DNA of 64,000 bases, taken from positions 310,001 through 374,000 of the forward strand of contig NZ_KZ984549.1 of NCBI RefSeq assembly GCF_003574445.1, written 5' to 3'. The notes beneath the pieces are model-generated. The model searched no databases. It was not told the origin of the DNA and saw nothing but the letters and a program-made list of their open reading frames with translations. Of this stretch, positions 1 to 9,056 are shown in pieces. How positions within the stretch are numbered: the first letter of the stretch is position 1; each line of letters starts with the position of its first letter. The stretch comes from Streptomyces sp. YIM 130001. Lineage in GTDB: Bacteria > Actinomycetota > Actinomycetes > Streptomycetales > Streptomycetaceae. The translations under genes and the position numbers were made by a program.

Positions 1-228
1 CGTGAGGTCGAGGGAACGCGCGGGCCGCCGTGGACGAGCGAAGAAGCGCGCGGTCGACGACCGAGCCGCACAGGGCCCGGTCCCCCACTCCGGCCACCCG
101 GATCGCGGGGGCGTCGCCGCAGCTCCGAGCAGGGTGCCGCGGGGCCGGACGGGGCACCGACCGTAAAGTGTCAGCGAAACGACCGCACGGTGCAGCACAC
201 CGAACCATGGAGGGGGCGCTCGAGGATC

Positions 229-1485
229 ATGCCTGCACCCGCGAAGGAATCCGTCATACGCACGCCCGGCATCCCGCACCTGCTGGTGACGGTGCTGTTC
301 TGCTTCTCCGGGTTCGCCCTGCTGCTGCCCGTCACACCGGCGTGGGCGGTGAGCGGCGGCGCCGACGAGTTCGGCGCCGGTCTCGTCACCGCCGTCCTGA
401 TGTCCGCCACCGTCCTGGCGCAACTCTGCGTCAGAACGGCACTGCGCAAGCTCGGATGGACCCGCACCCTCGTCCTCGGCGCGCTCCTGCTCGGCCTGCC
501 CGCCGTCCTGCAAGCCCTCAGTGACCACTTGTTGCCCATCCTGCTGACGACCGCGCTGCGCGGAGCGGGCTTCGGCATCATCACCGTCTGCGGTTCGATC
601 GCCGCGGCCGCGCTGGCACCGCGCGGACGGCAGGGAGCCGCCATCGGCCTCTACGGCCTCGGCATCGCCCTGCCCCAGGTCGTCCTCACCCCGGCCGCTC
701 CCTGGCTGATGGATTCCTTCGCGCTGCCCGCGGTCATCGCCTGCGGCGTCCTCCCCGTCCTCGCGCTGCCCTGGACACGAACCCTCGGCCGCGCCGTCGA
801 AGCCCGCACCCTGCGACCGTCGCCCCAGGACGGCCCCGCCCAGGCGGCGGAACCGGCCACGACGGTGCTCCGACGCATCCTGCTCCCGCTGGCCGTGCTG
901 CTCGTGGTCACGGCAGCGGGCGGAGCCGTACTCACCTTCGCCCCGCAGTTCACCGCCGGCCCCGCGCTCGCCGCCGCGGGACTGCTCACCCTCACAGCCA
1001 CGGCCGCGCTGGCCCGCTGGGGCTGCGGAGAGCTGGCCGACCGCATCGCCCCGCGGCCGATCAGCGTCATCCTCGCCACGTCCGCGTGCGCCGGTCTGGC
1101 ACTGATCGCGGTGGCCGTCGCCTCGCAGCGTGACACCGTTCTCGTTCTGCTGGCCGGACTGCTTCTCCTGGGAGCGGCGTACGGAGGGCTGCAGAGCCTG
1201 ACTCTGGTGCAGGCGTTCACCCGTGCCGGCCCGGCGAACCAGCACATCACCTCGGTCGCGTGGAACATCGGCTACGACGCCGGCACCGGCGTCGGCTCTC
1301 TCGCGCTCGGCCTGGCGGCCCAGATCGCCACGTTCTCCGCCGGCTTCACGGCCATGTCCGCGGTGACGGCAGTCGCAGCGCTCGCCGTGCTCCTCGCCGG
1401 TGCACGGCCGGCCGGCGGCCGTACGGGCGCCGGCCGCCCGCATGTACGGAGCAGTCGCGACGACGAGTCACGCACCCGGTGCTAG
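229..1485 (+). CDS. MFS transporter (probable drug or metabolite exporter)
   Basis: A 418-residue hydrophobic protein with the major facilitator layout: two groups of membrane helices split by a hydrophilic loop at about residues 190-210. The first helix spans roughly residues 14-40 and the loop after helix 2 carries basic residues. The ATG at 229 is preferred over an in-frame GTG at 190 because a G-rich GGAGGGGG Shine-Dalgarno-like run lies about 11 bases upstream and family members start close to the first helix. It probably moves a small molecule across the membrane by proton antiport. The substrate cannot be read from the sequence. It runs convergent with the phosphopantetheinyl transferase gene, with a 41-base gap. 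Confidence 0.85.
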   Translation: MPAPAKESVIRTPGIPHLLVTVLFCFSGFALLLPVTPAWAVSGGADEFGAGLVTAVLMSATVLAQLCVRTALRKLGWTRTLVLGALLLGLPAVLQALSDHLLPILLTTALRGAGFGIITVCGSIAAAALAPRGRQGAAIGLYGLGIALPQVVLTPAAPWLMDSFALPAVIACGVLPVLALPWTRTLGRAVEARTLRPSPQDGPAQAAEPATTVLRRILLPLAVLLVVTAAGGAVLTFAPQFTAGPALAAAGLLTLTATAALARWGCGELADRIAPRPISVILATSACAGLALIAVAVASQRDTVLVLLAGLLLLGAAYGGLQSLTLVQAFTRAGPANQHITSVAWNIGYDAGTGVGSLALGLAAQIATFSAGFTAMSAVTAVAALAVLLAGARPAGGRTGAGRPHVRSSRDDESRTRC

Positions 1486-1526
1486 ACGCGTCGCCTTCCT
1501 GGGCCGGTGCGGGAGCATCACCGTCG

Positions 1527-2282
1527 TCACGTCGAGCACGGCCCGTCGGTCGGCCCGTCAGGTTGCGTGTTCGTGAACGCGCCTGGTTCATGGGCGGGTT
1601 GTGGGAGCACGATCGCCGTGCGGAGGAGTCCGTCGCGTATCAGCCAGCGCCCCGCGAACTCCGCCGGTGCTCCCGCGATCCCGGGGCCGAGCCAGGGTGA
1701 TCCTGCTCCGTCGAAGACCCGTCCGGACGGTACGAAGCGGGCCCGGAAGCTCCCCGTGTCGCGGCACCCCCGCGCGACGCGGAACGCGACGTCGACGTCC
1801 GCGAAGCGGAGGGGCCGGCCGGTGAGCGGGAACCACGTCTTGTAGACGCTTTCCTTGGCGCTGAACAAGAGCTTGCCCCAGTGCACTTGGGGCAGTACCG
1901 CGGATGCGGACCGGATCCGCCGCCGCTCGGCCGGGAGCGCGATCCGCTCGACAGTGCGCCAGGACATCGGCACGTGCAGCTCCGCGTCGATACCGATACC
2001 CCGAACGTCGGCGGCACGACCGAGCACCGCGGCCCGGTAACCGGTGCAGTGGGTCATGCTGCCCACCAGACCTGCCGGCCAGCACGGTTCACCTCGGGGG
2101 CCGGGCAGTACGGGCGCACGCTGGGTGATCCGGCGTACGGCCTGCGCGGGTGTCGCCCGCGCCGCAGCCTCACCGCCCTGGTCGCGATCCGGCCCTGCGA
2201 CAACCTCTCGGGGCACTGCGGCTCCCCCTCCTCGTCGGCGGCACTCAGCACCCATGGTCCGCGCCGCACTCACGCGGCTCAA
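1527..2282 (-). CDS. 4'-phosphopantetheinyl transferase, Sfp/EntD type, N-terminus doubtful
   Basis: The enzyme would transfer the phosphopantetheine arm of CoA to a serine of carrier proteins in polyketide, peptide or siderophore synthases. Diagnostic motifs are GSMTHC near residue 74, GIGIDAE near 95 (Mg-binding Asp and Glu) and FSAKESVYK near 139, in the usual order and spacing for the EntD/PcpS subgroup. The C-terminal part looks intact. The first 50 or so residues do not resemble the normal N-terminus, and a segment that does (RIATRAVRLRR) appears in another frame at about 2150-2190. This suggests a frameshift or an early decayed gene. The start given (a TTG at 2282) is only the start of the open frame. 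No synthase genes lie nearby. Confidence 0.7.
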   Translation of the reverse strand: MSRVSAARTMGAECRRRGGGAAVPREVVAGPDRDQGGEAAARATPAQAVRRITQRAPVLPGPRGEPCWPAGLVGSMTHCTGYRAAVLGRAADVRGIGIDAELHVPMSWRTVERIALPAERRRIRSASAVLPQVHWGKLLFSAKESVYKTWFPLTGRPLRFADVDVAFRVARGCRDTGSFRARFVPSGRVFDGAGSPWLGPGIAGAPAEFAGRWLIRDGLLRTAIVLPQPAHEPGAFTNTQPDGPTDGPCST

Positions 2283-2470
2283 GACGCTCCGGTACAGATC
2301 TCCGTCAGGACTCCCCCGCAGTTCACGGCAGTGTGCGCGTAGCTCCAGGGGAACGACAGCTCACGGAAAATCCCGCCCTGACAGGGAGAAGTGACGGCGT
2401 CCGAGGGGGCGTCGGCACGGCCCGTCGTCGGGCCGGTGATCCGGCCGGCGCGCCGCGGCAGTTCAGCTGC

Positions 2471-4123
2471 TCAGCCCGCGCCGCCGTCGAACCGGAACCC
2501 GTTGCGCACCTTGGCGAACACCGGCTTGTGGGTGTCCCAGTCCGCGCTCGGTGCAGAGAGGTAGATCGCGTACTCCGTCTTGCCCGGCTCTCCGAATCCG
2601 AGGTCCTGGGCGCGGAACTCGCGGGCTCGGCCCTGCCAGGTGAACTCCCAGATCGCGGCCGGCATGCCCCGGTAAGCCGTGCCCTGCATGCGGATCTGGC
2701 GGTAGCCGGGCAGTTTCCCCTCCTCGACCGACCTCTCCTCGTCGTCCTTCCAGCGCTGCAGCGGGTCGGTGCTCGCGAAGTCGACGGTCGCGACGCGCAG
2801 GCTGACCAGGCCGGCCGGGTCGATGTAGGCCACGCCCTCGTTGTCCTCCGGGAGGTCCTTGCGGGTCCATCCTTCGGGCACCGGGAAGGAGACGCCGAGC
2901 TGCTTCTCGTGCACGAGGCGGTAACCCGGCGGCACGGGGGACGGCTTGGGCGTGGGTGTGGGCGACTGCTTGTCGCTCGCGGACGGCTCGGCGCCGCTCT
3001 GCGGTGGTGAGCCGTCCTTGTCCCGGCTCTGCAGCGCGAACAACGTGCCGCCGAGTGCCAGGGCCGCGAGGACAGTTGCGACGGTCGCCCACAGGGCCAC
3101 CCGCCGCCGTCCGCGACCACGCCCGCCCGCGGGCGCGCCGGTGGGAGGCGCACCCGTCACCGGAGCGCCTGTTGCGTTCACCAGCGGTGCTGTCGGGCCC
3201 GTACGACCGGAGGCCGGCGCCGCGCCCAGGGTGTCGGGAGGGAAGTGGAGTCCGTTCTGGACCGCGGTGGCGTCGCTCAACTCCCTCAGCCGCAGCTCGA
3301 CTTCGCCCGCCGAGGGCCGATCGGCCGGGTCCTTCGCGAGCAGCTCCTCGATCAGCGGGGCCAGCGCCTGCGCCCCGGCCGGAGGCTCGAGCGCGTCGAA
3401 GACGATCGCGTACGCGGTCTCGAAGGGGGTGTTGCGGCGGAACGGCGGGTACCCCTGCACGGCTTGGTAGAGGGTCGCGCCCAGGGCCCACAGGTCCGAG
3501 GCGGGTGCGGGGTCGCGGCCCCTGAGGCGTTCCGGGGCGAGGAAGTCCATGGACCCGACCAGTTCGCCCGTGCGCGTGAGGGTGGAGGTGTCGGCGACGA
3601 CGGCGATCCCGAAGTCCGTCAGGACCACGCGCCCGTCGTCGCCGAGGAGTACGTTGCCGGGCTTCACGTCGCGATGGAGGACTTCGGCGCCGTGCGCCGC
3701 TCGCAGCGCCGCGACCATCCCGAGGCCGACTCGGGCTGCCTCGTGGGCAGTCAGGGGGCCGTTCTTCTTCAGGATGTCGTCGAGCGCGGGTGCCCGGACG
3801 TGCTCCATGACGATGCAGGGCAGTCCCTGATCGTCCGCGACATCGTGCACCACCACGACATTGGGGTGCGTGATACGCGCCGCGCTCCGTGCCTCGCGCC
3901 TGGTGCGCTCGAAGAGCCGGTCACGCTCGGCGTCCTCCAGGCGGGCCGGCACGTGCAGTTTCTTGATCGCGACGTGCCGGCCGAGAACCTCGTCCTCCGC
4001 CCGCCACACGGTCCCCATGCCCCCGCGCCCGATTCTCTCCACCAGGCGATACCGCCCGGCTATCAGGCGTCCTGGCTCGTCGGGCCCCGTGCCGTCCCAC
4101 ACTTCGCGCTCCTCGTCGTGCAC
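2471..4123 (-). CDS. Transmembrane serine/threonine protein kinase
   Basis: A 550-residue PknB-type receptor kinase. The cytoplasmic kinase domain covers residues 24-285: glycine loop GRGGMGTVW at 32-40, catalytic Lys54 in VAIKK, HRDVKPGN at 150-157 with catalytic Asp152, DFG at 170-172, APE in the activation segment at 196-198. A Pro/Gly/Ala-rich linker is followed by one membrane helix at 342-364. The extracellular part (365-550) has a Ser/Thr/Pro-rich stalk and a compact domain of about 150 residues. PASTA repeats are absent, so the signal is not obviously peptidoglycan. The start at 4123 sits about 20 residues before the kinase fold, which is normal. It is divergent from the VOC gene at 4267, with which it may share a regulatory region. 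Confidence 0.93.
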   Translation of the reverse strand: MHDEEREVWDGTGPDEPGRLIAGRYRLVERIGRGGMGTVWRAEDEVLGRHVAIKKLHVPARLEDAERDRLFERTRREARSAARITHPNVVVVHDVADDQGLPCIVMEHVRAPALDDILKKNGPLTAHEAARVGLGMVAALRAAHGAEVLHRDVKPGNVLLGDDGRVVLTDFGIAVVADTSTLTRTGELVGSMDFLAPERLRGRDPAPASDLWALGATLYQAVQGYPPFRRNTPFETAYAIVFDALEPPAGAQALAPLIEELLAKDPADRPSAGEVELRLRELSDATAVQNGLHFPPDTLGAAPASGRTGPTAPLVNATGAPVTGAPPTGAPAGGRGRGRRRVALWATVATVLAALALGGTLFALQSRDKDGSPPQSGAEPSASDKQSPTPTPKPSPVPPGYRLVHEKQLGVSFPVPEGWTRKDLPEDNEGVAYIDPAGLVSLRVATVDFASTDPLQRWKDDEERSVEEGKLPGYRQIRMQGTAYRGMPAAIWEFTWQGRAREFRAQDLGFGEPGKTEYAIYLSAPSADWDTHKPVFAKVRNGFRFDGGAG

Positions 4124-4266
4124 CCGTGCCGGTCATCCCGCTTTCCTTGCCCGCGAGTGACTCCTGTCGTGGTCGTGACACGATATCGGCCAGGGTGTGA
4201 CGCCCTTCACCCCGTCGTACATTGGAGGGACGGACCTCGTACCCGTACTGATCGCAGGTGCTCCTG

Positions 4267-4647
4267 ATGGCTGGTGAGATCTCGTTCTTCGAGCTCGGGG
4301 TGGGAGATGTCGGGCAGGCCCAGGCCTTCTACGGCGGGCTGTTCGGCTGGACTTTCGGCACGGCGTCGGGCGGCGGCGGGGACGGTGCAGGCGCCACGAT
4401 CGAGACGCCCACGCTCCCCGGCGGCCTGCACGGCAGCGACCCGGGGGCGAGCCCCTATGTGTTCTTCCGGGTCGACGACATGGCGGCGGCCCTGGAGCAG
4501 GTGCGCGCTCTCGGTGGGTCGGTCGACCCGGTCGACCTGGGCTCGGACGAGGCCTCCGCCGCGCGCTTCGGCCGATTCCAGCTCTGCCGCGACGACCAAG
4601 GGTCACCGTTCGGACTCCACCAGCCGCCGGCGCGCTCGGGACCCTGA
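4267..4647 (+). CDS. VOC (glyoxalase/bleomycin-resistance fold) protein
   Basis: A 126-residue protein with two beta-alpha-beta-beta-beta halves: ISFFELGVGD...AFYGGLFGW at residues 5-27 and PYVFFRVDDMAAALEQV at 64-80. It ends with GRFQLCRDDQGSPFGLHQP, the usual closing strand of this superfamily. Members bind a metal and a small substrate, or act as resistance or antitoxin-like binding proteins. The function here is unknown. The ATG at 4267 has an AGGTG ribosome-binding sequence about eight bases upstream and is preferred to the GTG at 4258. Confidence 0.8.
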   Translation: MAGEISFFELGVGDVGQAQAFYGGLFGWTFGTASGGGGDGAGATIETPTLPGGLHGSDPGASPYVFFRVDDMAAALEQVRALGGSVDPVDLGSDEASAARFGRFQLCRDDQGSPFGLHQPPARSGP

Positions 4648-4728
4648 CCCCTCACTGACGCCGCCGGCGTGGCAGGTGTTGCACCGCACGGCGGCGGCCC
4701 GCACGTACGGTGCCGGCGCTGCTGTGCA

Positions 4729-6741
4729 TCAGTCGCCGCGTCGCCTTCGCGCACCGACCGAGAAGCGTTCCACCGCGCTCTCGCCTCCGTCGATGCGGAC
4801 TCCGAAGCCGTAGTGGAACTGCCGGCGGACGTCCGGATCGTCGAGCCGTGCATAACGGCCCACATCGATGGTGAACAGGTACTGCCACCTGTCGTCGGCT
4901 GCCACCGCGTACGCCGTGAGCTCGTCGCGGTGCAGTACGCAGGCCACTCGGGAGCCCGGCCCCGGATAGTCGATCTTCTCGTCGAGCTGTGCGATGCGTT
5001 CGCCGGAGGCCTCGCCGTCGATCCTGACGTCCCAACCGGTGCGCTTGCGGCGGTGGTTGTACCAGACCATCAGGTAGTTGCCTGCGTCCTTGACCAGGCC
5101 GACGAACACGGTGTCCTGGCTCGATGCCTCGTCCCCGGCGTACGCACGCTGGCCGACGACCATCGCGGCCGACGGCTCGTCGGCCGCGCGGGGCGAGCGG
5201 AGCAGTGCGAAGGCCGGCGCCCCGTCGGCCGCCACGGTGAGCGCACCGTCGGTGGCCAGCACCGACCCGGTCCGGCCCTCCGGCTCCGGAGCCAGCACCG
5301 TGAATCCGGCCATGCCCCTGCGGAACTCCTGATCGAGGACCCGCTCCGGGAAAGCGCGCCGATCGGGCTCCGGCGGAATCACGTCGACGTCGCGCAGGTG
5401 CGCGTCGAGGGCCGCCTGCAATCGCCGTCGCCTGGCGGGCAGTCGGCCGGCGAGGTCATCGCTCTCGCTGGGGTCGGCGAGGAGGTCGTACACCTCGTCC
5501 CGCCCGTCGTGCAGATTCCGCAGCAGCTTGTAGCGGCCGCGGCGGACCGACGCGGTCGGCGTGCCCGGGTCGTGCCAGTGCGGGTACACCCAGAAAAGGT
5601 CGGAACGCCGCGGCGCCCCGCCCCCGGCCAGCAGTCCGGCGAAGCTGACGCCGTCGAGGTGCTGCTCCGGCGGCCTGGCGACGTGGGCCGTGTCGAGCAG
5701 GGTCGGCATGAAGTCGACGGTGCTGAAAGGGGTGTCGACGACACGTCCGCCGGGTGCTGCCGGGTGGTAGGAGATCATCGGCACCCGGACACCACCCTCG
5801 TACAGGGTCGCCTTGCTGCCGCGCAGTGGGCTGCTGGTGGCCACTCCGCCGTCCCCGCCGTTGTCCGAGAGCAGCAGGATGACGGTGTTGTCGGCGATCC
5901 CCAGGTCCTCGAGCGTGTCCCGGATCGAGCCGACGCCGTCGTCGATGACCTCCAGCATCGCGGCGAGCTCCGGGTTCTTGCCGGGTTCGCCGGCGCCCGG
6001 CTTGGCTGCGTACTTGTCGACCAACGGCTGCGGTGCGGCGAGCTTCGTGTGGGTGGCGTAGTGCGAGAGGTAGAGGAAGAACGGCTCCGCGTCGCCGTGG
6101 GCGCGGGTGATGAAGTCCACGGCCTCCAGGTTGAGCCGGTCGGTGAGGTACTCGTCCTCCTTGCGGGCGGGCAGGTCCGGCAGCATGAAGTACGGGTGGA
6201 AGTAGTCACCGTCGGCGATGTACTTCTGCTCCGAGGCGATGACCTCGGTGAAGCCGTGCGACCAAGGGTTTCCCGGCCGCTCGCGGACCGGCCCGGTGTA
6301 GGTCTCGCTCTGGTGCCACTTGCCGATCAGGCCCGTCCGGTAGCCGGCTCCGCGCAGTGTCTTCGGCAGGGTGTGGTGGCTGGTCGGCAGGAAGTCGTCG
6401 CCGGCGCCGCCGAGGAACTCGGTGATGCCCACGCGTGCCGGGTACTGCCCCGTCATGATGCTGGCCCGGGTCGGGGAGCAGACCGGTGCCGCTGCGTAGC
6501 CGGCGTCGAACCTGGTCCCGTCGGCGGCCAGTTGATCCATGTGCGGGGTCTCGTTGAAGGTATTGCCGTAACAGCCCAACTCCCGCCGGGCCAGGTCGTC
6601 GATGAGCACCACGATGATGTTGGGGCGCGTCGTCGCCGCCTCGGCGCCGTGGGCGCCTGCGGCCCAACTGGCCGCGCCGCCGATTCCGGCGGCGCTCAAC
6701 CCTCGTAGCACTGTGCGTCGGTCCGGCCTTGCTGCAGTCAT
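4729..6741 (-). CDS. Tat-exported sulfatase with C-terminal beta-sandwich domain
   Basis: A 670-residue exported hydrolase of sulfate esters. The N-terminus has a twin-arginine signal (RRTVLRG at residues 8-14) and a hydrophobic stretch to about residue 36. The sulfatase domain follows, with metal-binding NIIVVLIDD at 41-49 and the formylglycine motif C88-S-P-T-R, where the Cys is converted to formylglycine. A second metal site lies in LLLSDNGG near 286-293. After about residue 450 comes a separate domain of around 200 residues that looks like a concanavalin-like lectin or glycoside-binding beta sandwich, which suggests a carbohydrate sulfate substrate. No anaerobic sulfatase maturase is adjacent. 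Streptomyces usually encode the aerobic formylglycine-generating enzyme elsewhere. Confidence 0.92.
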   Translation of the reverse strand: MTAARPDRRTVLRGLSAAGIGGAASWAAGAHGAEAATTRPNIIVVLIDDLARRELGCYGNTFNETPHMDQLAADGTRFDAGYAAAPVCSPTRASIMTGQYPARVGITEFLGGAGDDFLPTSHHTLPKTLRGAGYRTGLIGKWHQSETYTGPVRERPGNPWSHGFTEVIASEQKYIADGDYFHPYFMLPDLPARKEDEYLTDRLNLEAVDFITRAHGDAEPFFLYLSHYATHTKLAAPQPLVDKYAAKPGAGEPGKNPELAAMLEVIDDGVGSIRDTLEDLGIADNTVILLLSDNGGDGGVATSSPLRGSKATLYEGGVRVPMISYHPAAPGGRVVDTPFSTVDFMPTLLDTAHVARPPEQHLDGVSFAGLLAGGGAPRRSDLFWVYPHWHDPGTPTASVRRGRYKLLRNLHDGRDEVYDLLADPSESDDLAGRLPARRRRLQAALDAHLRDVDVIPPEPDRRAFPERVLDQEFRRGMAGFTVLAPEPEGRTGSVLATDGALTVAADGAPAFALLRSPRAADEPSAAMVVGQRAYAGDEASSQDTVFVGLVKDAGNYLMVWYNHRRKRTGWDVRIDGEASGERIAQLDEKIDYPGPGSRVACVLHRDELTAYAVAADDRWQYLFTIDVGRYARLDDPDVRRQFHYGFGVRIDGGESAVERFSVGARRRRGD

Positions 6742-6901
6742 GCGGAGAGCCTCCGGGGTTTGAGCACTGGTGGTGGCGCCGGTGAACCCGAACTCACGGC
6801 CTGGCGTGATCGTTTCAACGCCTCATGCTGCCAGACGGCCCTCGCACATGTGCGCGACTCCCGTACTTCACCGTGTCAACGGCCGCCGCTCCGCGCCCTG
6901 A

Positions 6902-8278
6902 TCAGGAGAGGACCTTGCCGGGATTGAGCACCCCGTGCGGGTCGAGGGCCTGCTTCACCGCGTGCTGCATCGCCATCACCTCCGGCGACAACTCCGCCGC
7001 GAGCCCCGGACGTTTGAGCAGGCCCACTCCGTGCTCCCCCGTGACCGTCCCGCCGAGCGCGATCGCGTCCGCGATGATCTCCTCGAACGCCTTCTGCGCA
7101 CGGGACTTGGCCGCCTCGTCGCCAGGAGGAGTGATCAGCAGCGGGTGCAGATTGCCGTCGCCGGCGTGCGCGATGTTCGCGATCACGATGTCGTGCCGGA
7201 CGGCGGTCTCCTCGATCCTGCTCAGCATCTGAGGGACGTGCTCCCTGGGGACGCAGACGTCCTCCGTCAGTACGGGGCCGAGCCGCTCGAGGGCCGGGTA
7301 GGCCAGGCGGCGAGCGGCGAACAGCGCGTCGGCCTCCTGCTCGTCGGTGGACCGCTCGGCCCAACCGGCACCCGCGTCACGGAAGCACGCGACCAGGCGC
7401 TCGGCCTGTGCGGTCCCGGCCTCTCCGGGCTCGTCGACCCGGGCGAGGAGGACGACCTCCGCGGCCTCGGACAGTCCCATGTTCTTCCAGTCGTCGACGG
7501 CGCGCAGACAGTGCCGGTCGATGAGTTCGAGCGCCGACGGGGTCAGACCCGCGGCGGCGACCGCGCGGACGGCTTCCCCGGCGTCGGTCAGGGACGCGAA
7601 GAATCCGGCGACCGTGATCGCCGGGCTCGGCAGGGGACGCAGCCGCACGGTCACCTCGGTGACGATGCCGAGCGTGCCCTCGGACCCCACCGCGAGGCCG
7701 ACCAGGTCGTAGCCCGCGACGCCCTTCGCGGTACGCCGGCCGAGGCGCACCACCTCGCCGAGACCGTTGACCATCTCCAGGGCGAGGACGTAGTCGCGAG
7801 TGACGCCGTACTTGACGCAGCACACGCCGCCCGCGTTCGTGGCGACGTTGCCGCCGATGGTCGACCAGGGCGAGCTGGCCGGGTCCGGCGGGTACCAGAG
7901 GCCGTGCCCGGCGACCTCGGCCCGCAGGTCGTCGTTGACGACTCCCGGCTGCACGACCGCGAGCTGCTCCAGCCGGTTCACTTCCACGATCTTGTCCATG
8001 GTCTCGAGGGACACGACGACACATCCCTCGACGGCGTTGGCGCCGCCGGACAGGCCCGTGCCCGCGCCGCGTGCGACGACCGGAGTGCGATGTGCGACGC
8101 AGGCCCGGACCACCGCGGCCACGTCCTCGGTGGACCTCGCGCGCACCACGGCCGCAGGACGCCCGTACGGAGCCCACGCGGCCTGGTCGTGGCTCAGGCC
8201 CTCGACGCTCTCCGGGGCCGTGATCACCCGGTCCGCCGGTATGTGCTGCCGGATCGCTCGTACGACGGGGGCACTCAT
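6902..8278 (-). CDS. FAD-linked oxidase, glycolate oxidase GlcD / D-lactate dehydrogenase family
   Basis: A 458-residue soluble flavoprotein of the VAO/PCMH family that oxidises 2-hydroxy acids. The FAD-binding half (about residues 30-215) has VVARGAGTGLSGGA, the pyrophosphate-binding segment, then TIGGNVATNAGG, both typical of GlcD. The C-terminal half has the metal-site segment HAGDGNLHP and the closing GEHGVGLLKR and DPHGVLNPGKV motifs. The start at 8278 is chosen because GAGG lies seven bases upstream on the coding strand. The in-frame upstream ATG at 8293 has no such site. There are no GlcE or GlcF partners, so it may work alone, like D-lactate or D-2-hydroxyglutarate dehydrogenases. A 13-bp direct repeat at 8342-8371 lies upstream. 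Confidence 0.9.
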   Translation of the reverse strand: MSAPVVRAIRQHIPADRVITAPESVEGLSHDQAAWAPYGRPAAVVRARSTEDVAAVVRACVAHRTPVVARGAGTGLSGGANAVEGCVVVSLETMDKIVEVNRLEQLAVVQPGVVNDDLRAEVAGHGLWYPPDPASSPWSTIGGNVATNAGGVCCVKYGVTRDYVLALEMVNGLGEVVRLGRRTAKGVAGYDLVGLAVGSEGTLGIVTEVTVRLRPLPSPAITVAGFFASLTDAGEAVRAVAAAGLTPSALELIDRHCLRAVDDWKNMGLSEAAEVVLLARVDEPGEAGTAQAERLVACFRDAGAGWAERSTDEQEADALFAARRLAYPALERLGPVLTEDVCVPREHVPQMLSRIEETAVRHDIVIANIAHAGDGNLHPLLITPPGDEAAKSRAQKAFEEIIADAIALGGTVTGEHGVGLLKRPGLAAELSPEVMAMQHAVKQALDPHGVLNPGKVLS

Positions 8279-8614
8279 GGTCGGTCCTCTCATGCGGTTC
8301 TACGGGCCCGTCCCGGGGGCCGACGGGCAAGCGCGGCACATGTACCTGCATGGACCACGTACCTGCATGGAAACACGGCGCCGAGCCGGAGCCGAAAGGC
8401 AGGAACCTCCATGCGCTCCTGGACTTTACGGACTCGCTCCGGCTTCCCGCCCTCGAGGTACTTGACCGGACCGGCACCTCGCCGAGCGCACCGCCGCAGT
8501 GCCCCGCGGACATGGGTCATCTGTACCGCACGGGGAGCTCTTCGCACGACGTCTGTAGGGGGCCGCGGACGGTCGTGCGGTCGTATCGTCTTGGCCTCCC
8601 GACCGAGGAGCGCC
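8279..8614. other. Intergenic region between divergent genes, with a direct repeat
   Basis: About 335 bases between the GlcD-type gene (leftwards) and the SCP2-like gene (rightwards). I find no convincing coding sequence. It holds the 13-bp direct repeat listed separately and must contain both divergent promoters. No clear -35/-10 pair was recognised by eye. Confidence 0.6.
8342..8371. promoter_or_regulatory. Two direct copies of GTACCTGCATGGA with 17-bp period, putative operator
   Basis: GTACCTGCATGGA occurs exactly at 8342-8354 and again at 8359-8371, separated by CCAC. The copies lie 64-93 bases upstream of the GlcD-type start codon. Exact direct repeats spaced by about one and a half helical turns can be regulator-binding sites. 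The cognate regulator is unknown and no regulator gene is adjacent. Confidence 0.35.
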
Positions 8615-9031
8615 ATGTCAAAGCCTGATTTCATGTCGCCCGAGCACGTCCGGCAGATGAACCGGCTGCTCGGGGCGTCCGCCGATGTCGCGGCCGCCTG
8701 TGCGGCGCTCGACCGCGACTACGTGCTGACTTACGAACTGAGCGACGGGCCGCACGGCACGGAGCACTGGGTGATGCGGTTCGACCGGCGCCTGGGCGTC
8801 TCGTTCTCGCTCGAATCACCGCCGGCGTCGGACGTGACGTACGTCGGCGACTGGTCGGCGGTGGTCCGCGCCGCCGGGGCCGCCCGCGAAGGCGTCGCGC
8901 TCGACCCTGCGATACGAGTGCGCGGCGACTCCTCCGTACTGGCACACGTCGCCGACGCCTTCACCGCGGCGCAGACGGTGGCCACCGTGCCAGTCGAATT
9001 CCCCTGCTCGAGCGGCGATCCCGCGCAATAG
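8615..9031 (+). CDS. Small SCP2-like protein
   Basis: A 138-residue soluble protein. Its pattern (amphipathic N-terminal helix, then alternating strands YVLTYELSD, HWVMRFDRRLGVSFSLE, DVTYVGDW and a closing helix plus ATVPVEF) resembles the sterol-carrier-protein-2/YhbT-like fold that binds lipidic ligands. The resemblance is by eye only and the ligand is unknown. The ATG at 8615 has GAGGAG just upstream (8605-8610). It is followed after 25 bases by the peptidase gene in the same direction, so the two are probably cotranscribed. Confidence 0.7.
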   Translation: MSKPDFMSPEHVRQMNRLLGASADVAAACAALDRDYVLTYELSDGPHGTEHWVMRFDRRLGVSFSLESPPASDVTYVGDWSAVVRAAGAAREGVALDPAIRVRGDSSVLAHVADAFTAAQTVATVPVEFPCSSGDPAQ

Positions 9032-9056
9032 CACACGAACCGAAAGGGAACTGCCG

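Noticed and set aside
30..524. Open frame of 164 codons at the left edge
   Set aside because: Arg/Ala/Pro-rich with no recognisable domain, and it overlaps the MFS gene in another frame.
4669..6708. A 679-codon open frame on the plus strand opposite the sulfatase
   Set aside because: It is the reverse-strand shadow of a high-GC gene. It has no family motifs and the minus-strand sulfatase has signal peptide, catalytic motif and full length.
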